Part shown: piece after piece, positions 1 through 11,870 of the stretch
How the letters are laid out: each line of letters opens with the position of its first letter
Position numbering within the stretch: position 1 is the first letter of the stretch
From: Coprinus comatus
Taxonomy: Eukaryota > Basidiomycota > Agaricomycetes > Agaricales > Agaricaceae
DNA length: 64,000 bases
Reading direction: 5' to 3'
NCBI GenBank assembly: GCA_034638255.1
Contig: JAWPGT010000004.1
Coordinates: 744,001-808,000 of the forward strand
Position numbers and translations under genes: made by a program
The notes under the pieces: generated by a model
Databases searched by the model: none
Told to the model about the DNA's origin: nothing
The model's input: only the letters and a program-made list of their open reading frames with translations

Positions 1-428
1 ACGCATCATCCACGGGTTGATGGAATATCCTGGAAATAACTCGACTGAATCAATGCAGTACAGCATCGTCAATGGGACTCATCAAAGAACTCCTTTCTCC
101 TATAGTGAACTGACATATGTTCAAAGAACATGAGGCTAACATCCGTTTTCACAGAAATGATCTTCCGCTTCTGATTATGAGTAACAAATGACAATCGCGT
201 AAAGCTCTTTATTACTGACTTTGTCCAGATTTGTATCATTGTTATTTATTGTCTCCGTGTGTTATACACGTTGCACGAGTTAGGGTGTGTGATTATCATC
301 TTCCGAACGACTCGCCAATATCTGCATAGCCCGGAATGTCAAGTTTTAAATATACTCAAACGACCTGATTGGGTTGTATTGTGGCAAAACCGCAGAAGAG
401 CTGTTGGAGTTCCGCCTGCATTGAAGTT

Positions 429-435
429 TATAAAG
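429..435 (+). promoter_or_regulatory. TATA box of small-protein gene copy 1
   Basis: TATAAAG lies 65 nt upstream of the ATG at 494. The second copy of the gene has the same heptamer 62 nt upstream of its own ATG, and similar sequence surrounds both (a shared TGATTGGGTTGTAT and a GCTGTTG(A)G-type stretch further upstream). The promoter therefore seems to have been duplicated with the gene. No transcript data support the site. Confidence 0.5.
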
Positions 436-493
436 GACAGTATTGTTGATAACCAACTGTTCGTATTATCACCACCACCTCTATTCTTTATCG

Positions 494-1056
494 ATGAAGC
501 AGGCCAACTCTAACTTAATCGCTACAACCCCTCGTGCTCGGGAAGTAGCTCACGGACTGAAACATCGCCATTGTCGCTCGACTGCAGTTGCAGAGAGAGA
601 GAAAACTAGACACAAATCTAAACTTGGTTACCAAAGTTCTTCCTCTGGTAGCACCAATTACGATTTTGGACCAAGAACATCTAGTCGTGCGGTAGGGAAA
701 CAAGAAAGAAAACACTACACCAGTAATGTCACAACCCCAAGTCACCCTTCATCACAGGCACCCGATACGAACTCTCCAGGCTCTTTACCATCAGCGCGGC
801 CGAGACAGGGAAGACGAGGAACAAACACTTACAATTGGAATTCTAAATTCCTACCGGTAAATGCCCCGCGCAATGAACTTTTGTTACGTCGAGTACCACG
901 AGTCTCAAAGAAACATATCCAAGCCAAGAGGTAAGCGTGGCTTTCTTGAATATCACGAGTGTAGGATTCATCATCATTGTTAGCGAAAGAAGGTATCAAC
1001 AAGTCGCCAAGAGTGGATACTTGAACGCGATAAAGTCGTTTTTTTGCTTAACATAA
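494..1056 (+). CDS. small basic protein of unknown function, tandem paralogue copy 1
   Basis: I do not recognise this protein. Exon 1 is 494-930 and ends AAGAG|gtaagc. Exon 2 most simply starts at 984 after TTAG and ends at the TAA at 1054-1056; an acceptor 6 nt later (GAAAG) also stays in frame. The product is about 169 aa, hydrophilic, basic and rich in Ser/Thr/Arg, with no signal peptide or membrane segment. It shares several blocks with the gene at 3913: MKQ..SNL at the start, a HRHCRS/YRRCRS block, an RPRQGRR-NTY-WNSKFLPV block, and a LLRRVPR/LRRVPRGSK block before the intron. The intron sits at the same codon and phase in both copies. The region after the splice diverges between copies. 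The start is the ATG after the TATA box; the open frame upstream has no other ATG. Confidence 0.6.
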
Positions 1057-2307
1057 CAATACAACTGTGTTCTTTACTCCTTGTATAAGTAAGACTACTT
1101 TTTGGGTTGTCCATGTTTCTGTATTTTTTTCCTCGCGCGCTTTCTTTGTTGGTTTTTTGTTATTGAGCACAAGTTACGATATCACCTCATGTATTACTAC
1201 TTATAATGACTCCATCATCTTTATGTTTTTTTTTACTGTTATTACCAGTCGATTGTTGTATAAAATTCATGCCACAAAGCCAAAAAGAAAACTCGTTCTG
1301 TCGTCGTAATTGTTATAGTAAACATTTTACTCATCACAATCGACTCTTTTAAGACACATTTCAATCGATTTGGAATCTGAATCCCTGTAGGGACCAGAAG
1401 TCGTAATGATGACTGGTCAAAATAAGCTTGACACTTATCCAATGAGAAAAAACCCCGTAAATGAATTGTTTCTGTTATTTCATTAATATAGTATTCGGTC
1501 AAATTGTGATACATAGCGTAAATTAGAGCACGCCATTTTGAGGATGTTGGTTAAAGTTCTGTAGTTTTGAATGTAAAAAGGATGTTTAGGTGTATCTGAT
1601 TTAAGGGTAGCACAGTACACAGAGCGCGAACAGTGATCCAGAGGGAAATACAGCCTTAGAGTTAGCTGAACAAAAAGAGCATGAAGGTCCTGGGAATAGT
1701 TTCTAGCTGTTAGAGTATGAACCGGAAGTGTAGTAGGCATGACTTGAATAGCTCTTGAAGCAAGAGAAGTAAAGAATTTCAGAATTGGGAGGTTGGAGGA
1801 CTTGAACATCCAGTGACAAAGTATCGGTTCAAGTGAGACAGGTTTCTACTGTATTCTTTTTTTCTCGCTTGAGCTTCATCCATGATAACAGAAGATTGTG
1901 AGTCTGCCATGTGGTGGAATGATTTTTCCTCGAAGGGTACATTCAAGCAAACAACGGCGACAGCTGAGTAAGCAATTATTGGGACATTTTGTGTGATAGT
2001 AGTCATAAGACATAGTGCCCAGTGAGAGGCAAGAAGTGTCAGAACAGTATGAACTTTTAAAAGCTGCTACTCAGTCACTGAACAAACACTATTCTCACGA
2101 TCAGTTACGTTAGATGTTGGGAGCTGTAGTCTCAGCGCTTCAGCAAGGCAGCTTATGCTCATCGTTTTCCAACTTTCCTCAATTGGTCGCATATCACTGG
2201 GCCTCGGGCTTCGCGGTCCAAGCACTAGCACTTATGAACCTTGGCGCAGCACGTTCTCAGTTTAAAAATGATTTCAGCGCGTGTTTTCCTCTCAGAGAGT
2301 ACTCAAG

Positions 2308-3350
2308 ATGTCGCAACCATCCGAGTCCTTTGAAGCTGAAGTCAAAGCAATTGACCCAGAAGCTCTGAGGGCTACAATGGGAGGGGATCACCCTCCTGAA
2401 GAACCGTTACTCTCGATTTCCGATGAGGATCACGGATACAACCCTACTACCATTGCAGACGTTCCCTGTCACAATATGCTGTTGCACGCAAGGTAATCAT
2501 GTCTCAAATATATCGATTTGAGCCGTGTTTCATCATTTACCAATGTCCATATAGCTTGGGTGGGCGGCTCCCTCCTCTGCGTGGCTTGCAATGTGAGTTC
2601 CGTGTCATCTTTCCTTAATACCAACCTAATAAATGCAGAGACCAATCAATCGAGACCAAGACTTTTGTTGCAATGGTGATCTTGATGTCTTACGCTACAG
2701 GTCAAATTGTCGTTAGTAATTTACCAGAATTTGATGTATACAAAAAAAAATAACAACTGCTAATCCCAAAAGTCCCGGATTCAACCACTGCTTGAGTCAT
2801 TGACTGTCAAAGAACATTTCATTTCCCATAATCCTGCTGGTGGCCACATCTGTTTCATACAGGACCCCATGAGTTCGAGCCTGGCAAACCTTCGACTGTC
2901 TGGGGAAAACCGATATGGATTACCTCCATCGTGAGTGCGGATATATCCACACCAGTGTGTATATTTCCACACACACCATTCGTATGCATAATTGATTGAC
3001 CTCAAATCTGATAACATCCTTGTTCAAATACCTGAACCAGTATCACCACGAATTGAGAAATATTGCCCCTCACGCATGGTTTCCGTATGCGGGCCTCTCC
3101 CACTGAAATATTTACCCTTGCCGCTTGTTTTCTCATGTTCGGAACCTCTACATATTTCGGGCTTGGTGGGACTCTGGAGAATATCTCAGTATGCCTGGTC
3201 GATTAGAGTGAGGTTAGTATCTCTTACCTTCCTTTACAGTACCCTTCCTGATCCAGATCATCGTAAAGCTGCTATTGAACAAGTTAGTAAATATATTGTT
3301 GTACAAATACTTCGACTCTCTTCCATGAGATATACCACTACTCCGTAATG
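2308..3350 (+). pseudogene. degenerate SRPK-like protein kinase
   Basis: Fragments of a serine/arginine-type (SRPK-like) kinase lie in order on the plus strand but do not form one frame. The ATG at 2308 opens an acidic N-terminus ending in SDEDHGYNPTTIADV. The frame then slips so that YAVARK-LGWAAPSSAWLAM follows across a gtaatc...atag intron; a Gly-rich loop of the LGWGGYSTVWLA type is expected there. TKTFVAMVILMSYATG (beta-3, VALK region, Lys lost) follows at about 2655-2700, then NPGFNHCL, HNPAGGHICFIQDPMSSSLA and MDYLHRECGYIHT. The catalytic-loop remnant DLKSDNILVQIPEP begins near 2999, but the acceptor in front of it reads TTG rather than AG. Stops and frameshifts separate the pieces. 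Loss of the conserved Lys, the loop glycines and a splice acceptor argues for a pseudogene. Family assignment is from remembered motifs. Confidence 0.7.
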
Positions 3351-3850
3351 TAATTGTTATTCTGACAACTTTTTGAATCGGTTATTCCTAGGACACGTGA
3401 CAAAGAGGAAAACTGAATGTACAAACAGCTTATTCTATGTACTCTTTGCTGATCGCGGTTGTTGTGTTTAGATTTCACAAACAGAAGTTACAATGTACAG
3501 TGTATACGTCACGATTTACCGCCTTGGGAGTCGAAAGTTCTCTTGCTTTCGAAACCTTGTTTAAAAGAAATCTTGGTGCCGGTGATGATCACCCTATCTG
3601 GGAGTCTCATCGGGGAATAACTTCCTCAATGCGAGTCATCAAAGACAAGTGTGTAGAATTTGTATGGGTTTATCAAAGGTTTATATTATACTGTTATTGT
3701 TCTGATTGCACTCGCCAACATCCAACATCTTTTCTTCTTTTTGTGTTCAATGTTAAGTTCTAATAATACAGAAATACTCTGATTGGGTTGTATGTACCTG
3801 GAATCTGGATGTACCCGAAGGGCTGTTGAGGTGCTGTGCTACCCACATCT

Positions 3851-3857
3851 TATAAAG
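3851..3857 (+). promoter_or_regulatory. TATA box of small-protein gene copy 2
   Basis: TATAAAG lies 62 nt before the ATG at 3913. It matches the element in front of copy 1 in both sequence and spacing. Confidence 0.5.
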
Positions 3858-3912
3858 CCCAACTCGAAGATCAACCACTCGCATTAACATCACCCCCTCT
3901 ATCCAGCCCGTG

Positions 3913-4481
3913 ATGAAGCAGTTTGACTCTAACTTGGTTGTTACGACCCCTTGCGAAATAACTCATGGACCAAGATATCGTCGTTGTCGCTCTATCGTGA
4001 TTGCAGAGAAAGAAGAAGCTAAGCACAATGCTGAACTCGATTATCATAGGGGAACAAACCCAAGTTCTTCCTCCACAATTAGCAACGACTATAATCTTGA
4101 AACAAGAACGCCTGATGGAGTGGCGAAGCAACAACAAGGACACCGCCACATTGGTACCATCACAACGTTGAAGGACTCTTCATCACAAGTACCTGATGCG
4201 AATCATTCTCGGCACTCGCTATCATCTGGTGCACGGCCGAGACAGGGAAGACGAGTATCCAATACTTATGATTGGAATTCCAAATTCCTACCAGTGAAGG
4301 CTCCCCAATCTGATGAACTCTGGCTACGTAGGGTTCCGCGAGGCTCGAAGAATGTACGTCCGGAACATATCAAAAGGTAAGCATAATATCGTGGCTTTAG
4401 CCTGATTTAATCATTATTCTTATTATTGAAAGAAGATCAGAAGGTATCTCCGAGTCGTTGAGAACGGATCAATCACCATGA
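3913..4481 (+). CDS. small basic protein of unknown function, tandem paralogue copy 2
   Basis: Paralogue of the gene at 494, in the same orientation and about 3.4 kb downstream. Exon 1 is 3913-4376 and ends CAAAAG|gtaagc. Exon 2 is 4433-4481, after GAAAG, ending in TGA. The product is about 170 aa, hydrophilic and basic, without a signal peptide or membrane helix. The best shared block runs from GARPRQGRR through NTYDWNSKFLPV to LWLRRVPRGSK. The last 16 residues come from exon 2 and differ from copy 1; an 8-nt insertion (ATCAGAAG) in copy 2 just after the splice site shifts the frame relative to copy 1. I do not recognise the family. Two diverged copies that kept open frames and the same intron suggest real protein-coding genes. 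Confidence 0.62.
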
Positions 4482-5869
4482 GAGATCGTGTTGTTTTGAA
4501 CATAGCAGTACTATTAGTTTATTATATGCGTTTTCGCTTCGAGTGCGACTACAGTACTATGTTGTCCATGTTGTTTCTTATATTGTTTGTTCTGAGTTCA
4601 TACATATTTTGTCCCCTCTTCTTTTGTTACACAAGTAAATTCAATGTGCCCTTATGTATTGTATATTGTATTTCTGTCTTTTTTACCCTCACTACCAATC
4701 AGTAACCATTGCATGTTTTCTGCAAAAAACTCATTTATCTCCGGGTACAGAAATAGAAAACTGGAAGTACCCCAGGGTACCACCCAAGTACAATGATAAA
4801 TCTGCCTTATAAAAGCCTCATCACCCCTTTTGGCATCCCGACCCTCTAAGTATACTTATTCTTCTGTTGTGTGAAGGCTGAGCCCTGAAACTGTCAAACA
4901 ATAAAATTGTTCGTGACCGTGGTTCTTCTATAAGCCTAGACAATTGTTTTTGTACTGTACTATCTTGATTCTTCCTAAAGGCCACTGCCATGAACCTCAA
5001 TCCCCAAAGTCCCTTCTCGATTCTCAGTGTTTAACACTTCCGATAGTGATTGTCAATTACTATCGGAAGTGTTAAACACTCTACACTCATAGGCGGTGGC
5101 GTCAATGCCAGTGATCTCGCAGTTTTAGTATCCGACTGATCATTAGAATGTGTTTGAAGAGTGTCGCGGGAAGCATATGAGAGGACTAGATCTCTGAGTC
5201 TTTGCGCCATTCACAGAACGTTGGGGATTGAACAAAAGAACAAAGACAAAAGAATGGACCAACTTTGGTTAAATATGTCCACGTTTGTAAACATGCGTGG
5301 GAAATCATTTCATCAAAAATAGGAACTAAAAATAGCGACCAGTTGCCACAAAAAAACCATCCATCACCTTTCAGGTATATCAACATGTGTATATGAAGTT
5401 ATTGGAATGAGTACTTTGATACGCCAGAAAAATCCTAGTTCTGTGAAACAGAAGTGTGCGTCAATGGAAAATCATAGGGGGTTATGATCAGCGAAGAGAT
5501 TCAAGAGAACCAAGCTTGAGGATGACACTATCAACACTATCATCAGCAAAGAGACCAGGTTACAAAATCAAGACCGCGATAGACAAGTGTAACCTTTGGT
5601 GGCAGTATTCTTAACAACTCGAAATAATCTTGATGGATATGCATAGGCAGCATAGTTGAATGTTTGATGTGTTAATACTTCCTTCTGCTGCCGCATTGTT
5701 CGTACTTCGTAGCCAAGTAAGATGCTCCTCAGTCTGCTAGTTCCAGGAAGTGTAAGAAGAGATGCATAAACAAGAATAGTCGTCTCGTCGTGTAACCAAA
5801 TGGATCCACAACACAACACGTTAGACATGAATCTCAATCAATGAATAAATATAAAATCCGAAATCCAAA
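4482..5869. other. intergenic region with hairpin
   Basis: I find no gene here that I can support. The stretch contains the perfect hairpin at 5026-5080. A minus-strand open frame at 5568-5828 (about 86 codons from its ATG) has no recognisable motif, and could be 3' flanking sequence of the SUN-domain gene that ends at 5870. Confidence 0.6.
5026..5080. repeat. 22-bp perfect inverted repeat (hairpin) with 11-nt loop
   Basis: The left arm 5026-5047 (AGTGTTTAACACTTCC...) and the right arm 5059-5080 are perfect reverse complements over 22 bp. They are separated by gattgtcaatt. The outer part, AGTGTTTAACACT, is itself nearly palindromic. The structure could be a small foldback or MITE remnant, or a transcript hairpin. 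No open frame crosses it. Confidence 0.85.
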
Positions 5870-8859
5870 TCATATCCGATCTAGAGCATCCACACTAACA
5901 TCACTCGCATCTTCCCAACCATCTCCATCTCCATCTCCATCCGTATCTTCACTCTTCAAAATCAACGTCACCGCTCTCTCTCTTTCCTTTTCATCAAAAG
6001 CCCAAGATTTCGTATTAGGATTACCAATATTCGATTTATCACTAAAAACATCCCCTTCACCATCCCCATACACATTCTCTTGTTCTCCTTTCTGAACCGC
6101 TTTTTCATTCTCCCGACGTCTACCTTTAACTTCATGTAAATGAGCAGTCCTAGCCCACTTTCTCGTACTCTTAAGCATATTCCCAGAAACTATCCAACCA
6201 TTTCCTATCATATATTCCCCAGTCGTAGGAGAAGCATGTGTTGAATGAGATCGTTGTAAAGGTGGTGGTTGTCGTTTAAAATGAGGTGGTATTGCTGTAC
6301 TAGCTCTCATTGATGAAATCAAATTCGATGGCCTCCCAATTGATCTAGAATTTTTTGATGGTGTACCAGTACCATTGTTAAAGTGACTCCCTTGTAAGAG
6401 GACTCCTTTAGTAGCAGAGGAAGTACGACTCCGAGTTCTTGAAATGGTTCTTGTCCGATTGCGTGGTGGGGTATTGGTAGAGGTTGTATGAAGATAATCT
6501 TCCTCAAACAGTTCAGGACGTCTATTTTCTTCTTTTCCACGTTCCGAGGGAGGGGTATTAAGAATTACTGATGGTGGTGGGTATCTTGTAGTTGCTGACG
6601 CATCAGTATCAACACTCTCAGAGAGTGCTTTCACTGGCTCCGCCACTTTGATTGAATCGGCACTTGAAGGTATTCTATGACGCTCATCATCACCTATAAC
6701 ATCTTAGCTCAGCTTCTCAACCCAAAAACAACGAAAATAAACATACTTGTCACAAATCGAACATTATCAGGCTCTCTACGCAAATTCCGCAGGTCACTAA
6801 GACTTCCTAAACTCAAAGCTTTCCTCCACCGACGACGGTCATCAACGACCGGTCCTCTCGATCCTCGGGTGAGACTTATGAAAACCAGAACAGCGAGCAA
6901 TAAGCAGAGTTGTGCAACACCCAAACGTTTTTCCATAACAATCTATGACAAAAAAAATCCTTTAGTAATTAAAACATTACAAAACCATACGGAAATGGCT
7001 CACTTCTTCCGATAAATACTCGACGCGCCGTAACAATTGTGCATGCTCCATCTGCCACTGTTTACGCTGCTTTTCCCACTCATGTGCAGCGCGATCAAGC
7101 GCTTGTCGTTGAGCCTTTCCCTACAATAAACATTAACAACCTATGTAATATGAGTGTATGCATAAGAAGAAACTCACTACGCCTTCCAATCTTCCAACGT
7201 CTTCACTAAGCCTTATTAGAGCTTCACGAACAAGTGAATGTTGTTGACCAACATATTTCTCAAAAAGCGTATGGTTTGATTCTAGTTCTCCAAGACGATT
7301 CATAATCGTCCGATAAATAGATCCACCTGTCGGGTTTGGTGATAACGAGGAGGGGCGAGTCGGTATTGGAGAAGCGTTGCTTGGTGGTGGGGAGGCAGAT
7401 AACGAGGCTAGTATTGAGACCATCGTCGTACCAGTCACATTAAGTTCATCGGACGCAGAATTTACTTTTGAAGGTATAATGCTAGGATTGGGTATTGTAG
7501 TGGAAGGTGATGAAGCGGGGACGGACAGATCGGTTGCTGAAGCAGAGATGATCGAGGCTAAAGTCATGGTGGAAACAGCATGGATGAGTGTGGTTGGACC
7601 ATCCAAGGATTCAGAAGGCGTTGAAGGGGTAATATAGGCGTCCGGAGGTGTCACAATGGCGTTGATATGCGTCGAGACTGAGAGTGATTCACTTTTCTTG
7701 ACTTCTTTTGATACCGGAAGGTTCTGAGAGGTTATTGGAGGTTGACTCTTTTCGGAGGACACTTCTTTTGTTCGCGTGGAGAAAGCAGTATTATTGATAG
7801 TGCCTAGGGCTGGTAAGACCTCTCCAGTAGGGTGATCCTGGGCCTCTTTCAAAGCTGCCTGAGTTTTTGTTTTGCTCTCTGCTTCCCACAGTTCCAATTT
7901 CCATTCCTCGAGATGTGTCAACCCATAGACACGTAACAGTGAAACAGGACAGTAATACTCCGAACCATAATGCGAAAGGAAATCAATCCGTAGAAAACGA
8001 TAGAAATCGCGCAACGAGGAAGGAGTATGAAATGACTAAATTGAATCAGTTAGGACTAATTCCTGCTCTCACACAATAGCATACTACACACCTGTACTCC
8101 TCTGACATTCTTTGCCCTATATGTCCCCGCATATACAAAACTCTCCTCATCATATCTCTTCGCAACACTCACCGTAAAATCCTTGAATACTCCACTGAAG
8201 AATTCAAAGTTCGCCATCTGTACAGTATCAATCCTAATATCCTCGCATAGCTCGATAATCACATATTGTTTTTCACCCTTCGTCTTGCACGGACTAAGCA
8301 TATACCTGTCCTTCTTCGAAGACAAGACGTTTGACGAATGTTTCGCCGACTTGTGGGCGGCATGTACACGAGCCGAACAGTCCAAAGATGCATAATTGAA
8401 CCTATCGTTCAGTGGGATACGAGCATGAGGGGCAAACTCTATGAGTGCCTCCTGTGTTGTAAGGACTGGTATGTTGTTTGAGTCTTCATGATCCGTAACA
8501 GTTGACGATGTACCCTCCGCTGCATTTTCACTTTCGTTTGTATTGCCCCTCGCATTCGAATTTCCGGTACTTTGATGAATAGTCTCCGAAATGTTTTCAG
8601 AACCAGAGTTTTGTTGCTTGGCCTTCCACTCTTCAAATGACAACCGTAAATCGTCCTCGACTGGTTCTAGGGGTGGCAAAGGTTTCAGACAACAGATAGG
8701 AGGATCTGCAGGTTTTGGTGTATGCAAGACAATGGCACGGAATGGGTCATTATATGAAGTTGGTTCCGACACAACAGGTGAGATCCATACGAGCAATAGT
8801 AGCATTACGGCCGGAGAAATTGAGATGTTGAGTCTCGCCCAGAAGCTCTGGTTGGTCAT
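5870..8859 (-). CDS. SLP1: SUN-domain ER membrane protein (SLP1/SUCO family)
   Basis: Five exons join in frame: 8092-8859, 7178-8035, 7004-7120, 6747-6942 and 5870-6693, giving about 920 aa. The N-terminus has a signal peptide (MLLLLVWISPVVS). A linker rich in Ser, Asn and acidic residues follows. The SUN domain spans about residues 165-285: RFNYASLDCSARVHAAHKSA, LSPCKTKGEKQYVIIELCED, FEFFSGVFKDFTVSVAKRY, then after the first intron RIDFLSHYGSEYYCPVSLLR and LTHLEEW. A Ser/Thr/Pro-rich stretch, a probable coiled coil (LGELESNHTLFEKYVGQQHS onward, continued in the 117-nt exon 3) and a membrane helix (LGVAQLCLLLAVLVFISLTR) follow. The C-terminal tail is basic and Ser-rich, ending in an acidic Asp-Gly run. 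In yeast Slp1 works with Emp65 in the ER to protect folding membrane proteins; that role is taken from the family. The signal peptide supports the start. Confidence 0.88.
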
Positions 8860-9999
8860 GGACTATTGGTGTTCAGATATCCCACAGCAAGTGTGCTGAA
8901 CCCCGGAGGTCGTTGGTTGTCGTTGAGTTGGTTGTCGTTCTCCACGTAATGATTGCAAAGTGCGGTGCGTCAAGGAAATGACCGCCCTCTGGCAGCTATT
9001 TTTGGCAATTCAGGTACGTGTCATAGCACGTGCTCAAGCGCTCACACGTTCCCGCCCCGCGCCCGACAGCCTGTTAATTAGAAGCTGATCAAAATCACCA
9101 ATGAATCTACCACATGAATACGCAACACTCCGAAACAAAGCACACAAAACTAATTTAAGAGTCATTATCGGAAGCGCCCTGTACAATTATAGTATTGTAA
9201 ATGTAAATGCATTTCGTATGCGAGTCATTTTAATCTACTACCCAAAACCCAAATATTCCAATCCCATTCACAGGAAGAAGTTTGGACCAACATTAAGATT
9301 TTCAATCAATTCACGGGAAGATGAGAATGAACTTCAATTGGGTCAGGCCCTTTGTGTACTTTTTGAGATTTCCGGTTTTCACAACACCTCAAATTCAAAG
9401 GGCTATTCAAATCCTAGATTACCTCGTTGATAATAATGACTGAAGGTATCATTACACTTAACCATATAGCCTCCCGACATGTCCCACAGCCTCTAACTAA
9501 CACCTACTGACACGCCCCTAGACCCGATTGTGATCCACAAAAACCAAATTAATTCGAGGACGTTAAAAAATACAATACACTGGCAATGATACAATCACCT
9601 CGATACTCACCTCACCCGAATATTGATATTGAATACTAAAGCCTACAAACTCAGGAGAGCCTCTTGTACACTACTATACTACACTACTTCCCTCCTCCTA
9701 AGACATCGGCGTAATCTTAACACCTAATAGACCCGGAACCTAATTATCTTTTTACGATCTGTTCCCTCATAAACTAATCAGAAATCCTATGTAATAATAT
9801 TAAATATTAAAGCACGATGTAAGCAGTTAGAGAAAACCCATCGAAAAAAAGCACAAATACTCATATCACATCATATAGAAGTAACATATATTACTGAAGA
9901 AGAATAAACGTAAAAAAAAAAGTAAGCATAAGCATCATATATGTGTGAGACACAGGTATGACCGGTAAAAACATCCACCAAGCATTAAAAAACTAAAAA
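8860..9999. other. intergenic region upstream of the SUN-domain gene
   Basis: This 1.1-kb stretch holds the likely promoter of the minus-strand SUN-domain gene, including a GC-richer patch at about 8995-9065. An open frame of 109 codons on the plus strand (9101-9430) starts with ATG but shows no motif or domain. I do not call it a gene. The rest is AT-rich with no structure I can name. Confidence 0.5.
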
Positions 10000-11870
10000 C
10001 TATTGTCCATCGACATCAACATCAACACCAACACCCAAATCTGAATCTAAACTCTTCCCCTTTCCCTTCCCCTTTCCAGAAATAAACTTTTTAGCCCACT
10101 CCGCCGTTTCTATTCTTGCATTCAACAAAGGATCAAGTTGAGGTAAATTCCATGATTCCGGTTCATTTTCATCTGAAGTTGGTAAAGGTGGATACATGGA
10201 TAGAGCAGCGAGTGAAAGATATGTATGATATGGATCTTTTTTTTTTTTTTTTTTTTGCAGGGGGAGGGGGAATTAGAAACAAATGCCAATCAATTGATTA
10301 ATTAGAGAATAAAAAGGTTGTGTCAGAAGATGGTAAGTGACATACCTGATTGTTCACTAGGACATTTCGATATCCCTCCAAACTTGAATTGACATTCCGA
10401 TAAAAATGAAGCTAAACTTTTCGGATCTATCAAACTCTCCACACCCAGAATCTAGAAATAAAAAAAAAAAAAAAAAAGTAAACGTAAACCCAAACCAAAA
10501 AATCGTCAAATTTTTTTCCAAAGATACAAAAAAAAAGAGTGTCATATCTTACCTTCAAGGAGGCACCACACCAAAAACAATAACAAGCATCCCCGTCTTT
10601 TCCTGTTCTTCCAGCAAATCCTCCTGAACAAGTTTGATTACTAACCAACCATCGAATCGTTTGTTTCCTTTCTTCAGGTGTTAATGGAACTTGACCTTGA
10701 CCAGCAGCAGCAGCTAAATACATCGAAGCTAATGCTATATAGGTCGTTCCTCCTATGAAACAGAAAACCGAAGTCGAATGATATGAGTTCGAGTTGAACG
10801 AAGTAATATGCAGATTCGGAGGTATGTATTGTGTTGAGTAATTTACCTTGAGCTTCACAAAAAGGAGCTTGTCCATATCCACCTTCGTAGGTCTGACAAA
10901 ACAAAAAAAAAAAGTCAATAAATTGTAAAATTACGGGTTACTTGGGGGAGAAAACGTACCCGACATGATGCAATGAATCTCAAAGCATTTTCAACATTTA
11001 CACCAGACCAATTATCCAACATAGCACTAATAGCAAAAGCACAATACAAAGTTCTTACATCAAATTCCCCATCTCCAGCAACAGTAGAAAAACTAAAAAC
11101 CCCGATCCCAAAGTTTCCGTCAGTATAAATATTTGAGATGAAATAGACACGAAAAAAAAGTTGCATAGAGGAAAGAACTTCGCTCACCTTCCATCTTCAC
11201 GTTGACAAGAACGAATGAAAGCAATCAATCCATCTCTATCCAACTTAGAAAAATCATCTCTAAGTATTGCAAGAGACAATAAAGCCGTATAAGTCATGAT
11301 AATATGAGGACCATTATAATCCGAACATGAAACCTTCAAAAAAAAAAAAAAGAAAGCTTCAGCCAGAGCATAATTGAAAAAGAATAAAGTCGTACATTAA
11401 CTTCCGGAGGTTGTAATGCCATGAATGAACTAGGTCTAAATCCCGAACCACATTCACCATCTTTAGAGGAGATGTGAACAAAACGAGAGAGAAGGTTAAC
11501 ACGTGCAATTGGGATAAAAGAAAGAGAGACGCACGCGTTTGTTGAGCCCATAGCCATTCTACCCAACGTTCTCTTTCATATTCTGATATTGCCGTCTTAT
11601 CATTAGCAACACCCAACAAGTCCAAGATACCTATACAATAGAAAGCAATAGCAAGCCTACAAGTGTGGTCAAGAACGTTTCCTTCAACTGTTCTGCCATA
11701 CATAACATACCTCGACGCGTCGAGGTCGGTTTGAGATTTGGGTAGTGCTACACCATCAACATAAGCACTTTAAACTGCTGAAAGCCACAGAGCTACACAC
11801 CGGACATGCATCGTTTCGCATGAGCTAGATGGGTGGATCTGTTCAAGGGACCTAGTCTAACTTCGTCCAT
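10000..11870 (-). CDS. CDC43: geranylgeranyltransferase type I beta subunit
   Basis: Beta subunit of protein geranylgeranyltransferase I, which attaches geranylgeranyl to CaaX proteins such as Rho GTPases. Ten exons close in frame: 11801-11870, 11711-11747, 11535-11656, 11396-11460, 11188-11333, 10960-11092, 10847-10892, 10553-10752, 10346-10451 and 10000-10235. From the ATG at 11870 this gives 386 aa, close to the family's usual length. Landmarks are LDASRLAIAFYCIGILDLLG, SDYNGPHIIMTYTALL, the zinc-site region FDVRTLYCAFAISAMLDNWS, TYEGGYGQAPFCEAQGG, the CSGGFAGRTGKDGDACYCFW block with the Asp/Cys zinc ligands, and DPYHTYLSLAALSMYPP with the zinc-binding His. The frame stays open upstream to an ATG at 12032, which would add 54 residues. 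I prefer 11870 because MDEVRLGPLNRSTHLAHAKR starts about where homologues start. The last intron ends in a run of 20 A just before its AG. Confidence 0.88.
10237..10256. repeat. poly-T tract (poly-A on the coding strand) at an intron end
   Basis: A run of 20 T on the plus strand lies directly before the acceptor of the last CDC43 intron when read on the coding strand. The acceptor therefore follows poly-A rather than a pyrimidine tract. The tract is probably length-variable. Confidence 0.8.

Noticed and set aside
5568..5837. Minus-strand ORF of about 86 codons
   Set aside because: The composition looks protein-like, but no start context, splice structure or motif supports it; it lies just downstream of the SUN-domain gene.
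7377..7637. Plus-strand ORF inside the SUN-domain gene
   Set aside because: Antisense shadow of a confirmed exon; composition mirrors the Ser/Thr-rich coding strand.
9101..9430. 109-codon plus-strand ORF upstream of the SUN-domain gene
   Set aside because: It has no motif or domain and lies in a promoter region. Not enough to call a gene.
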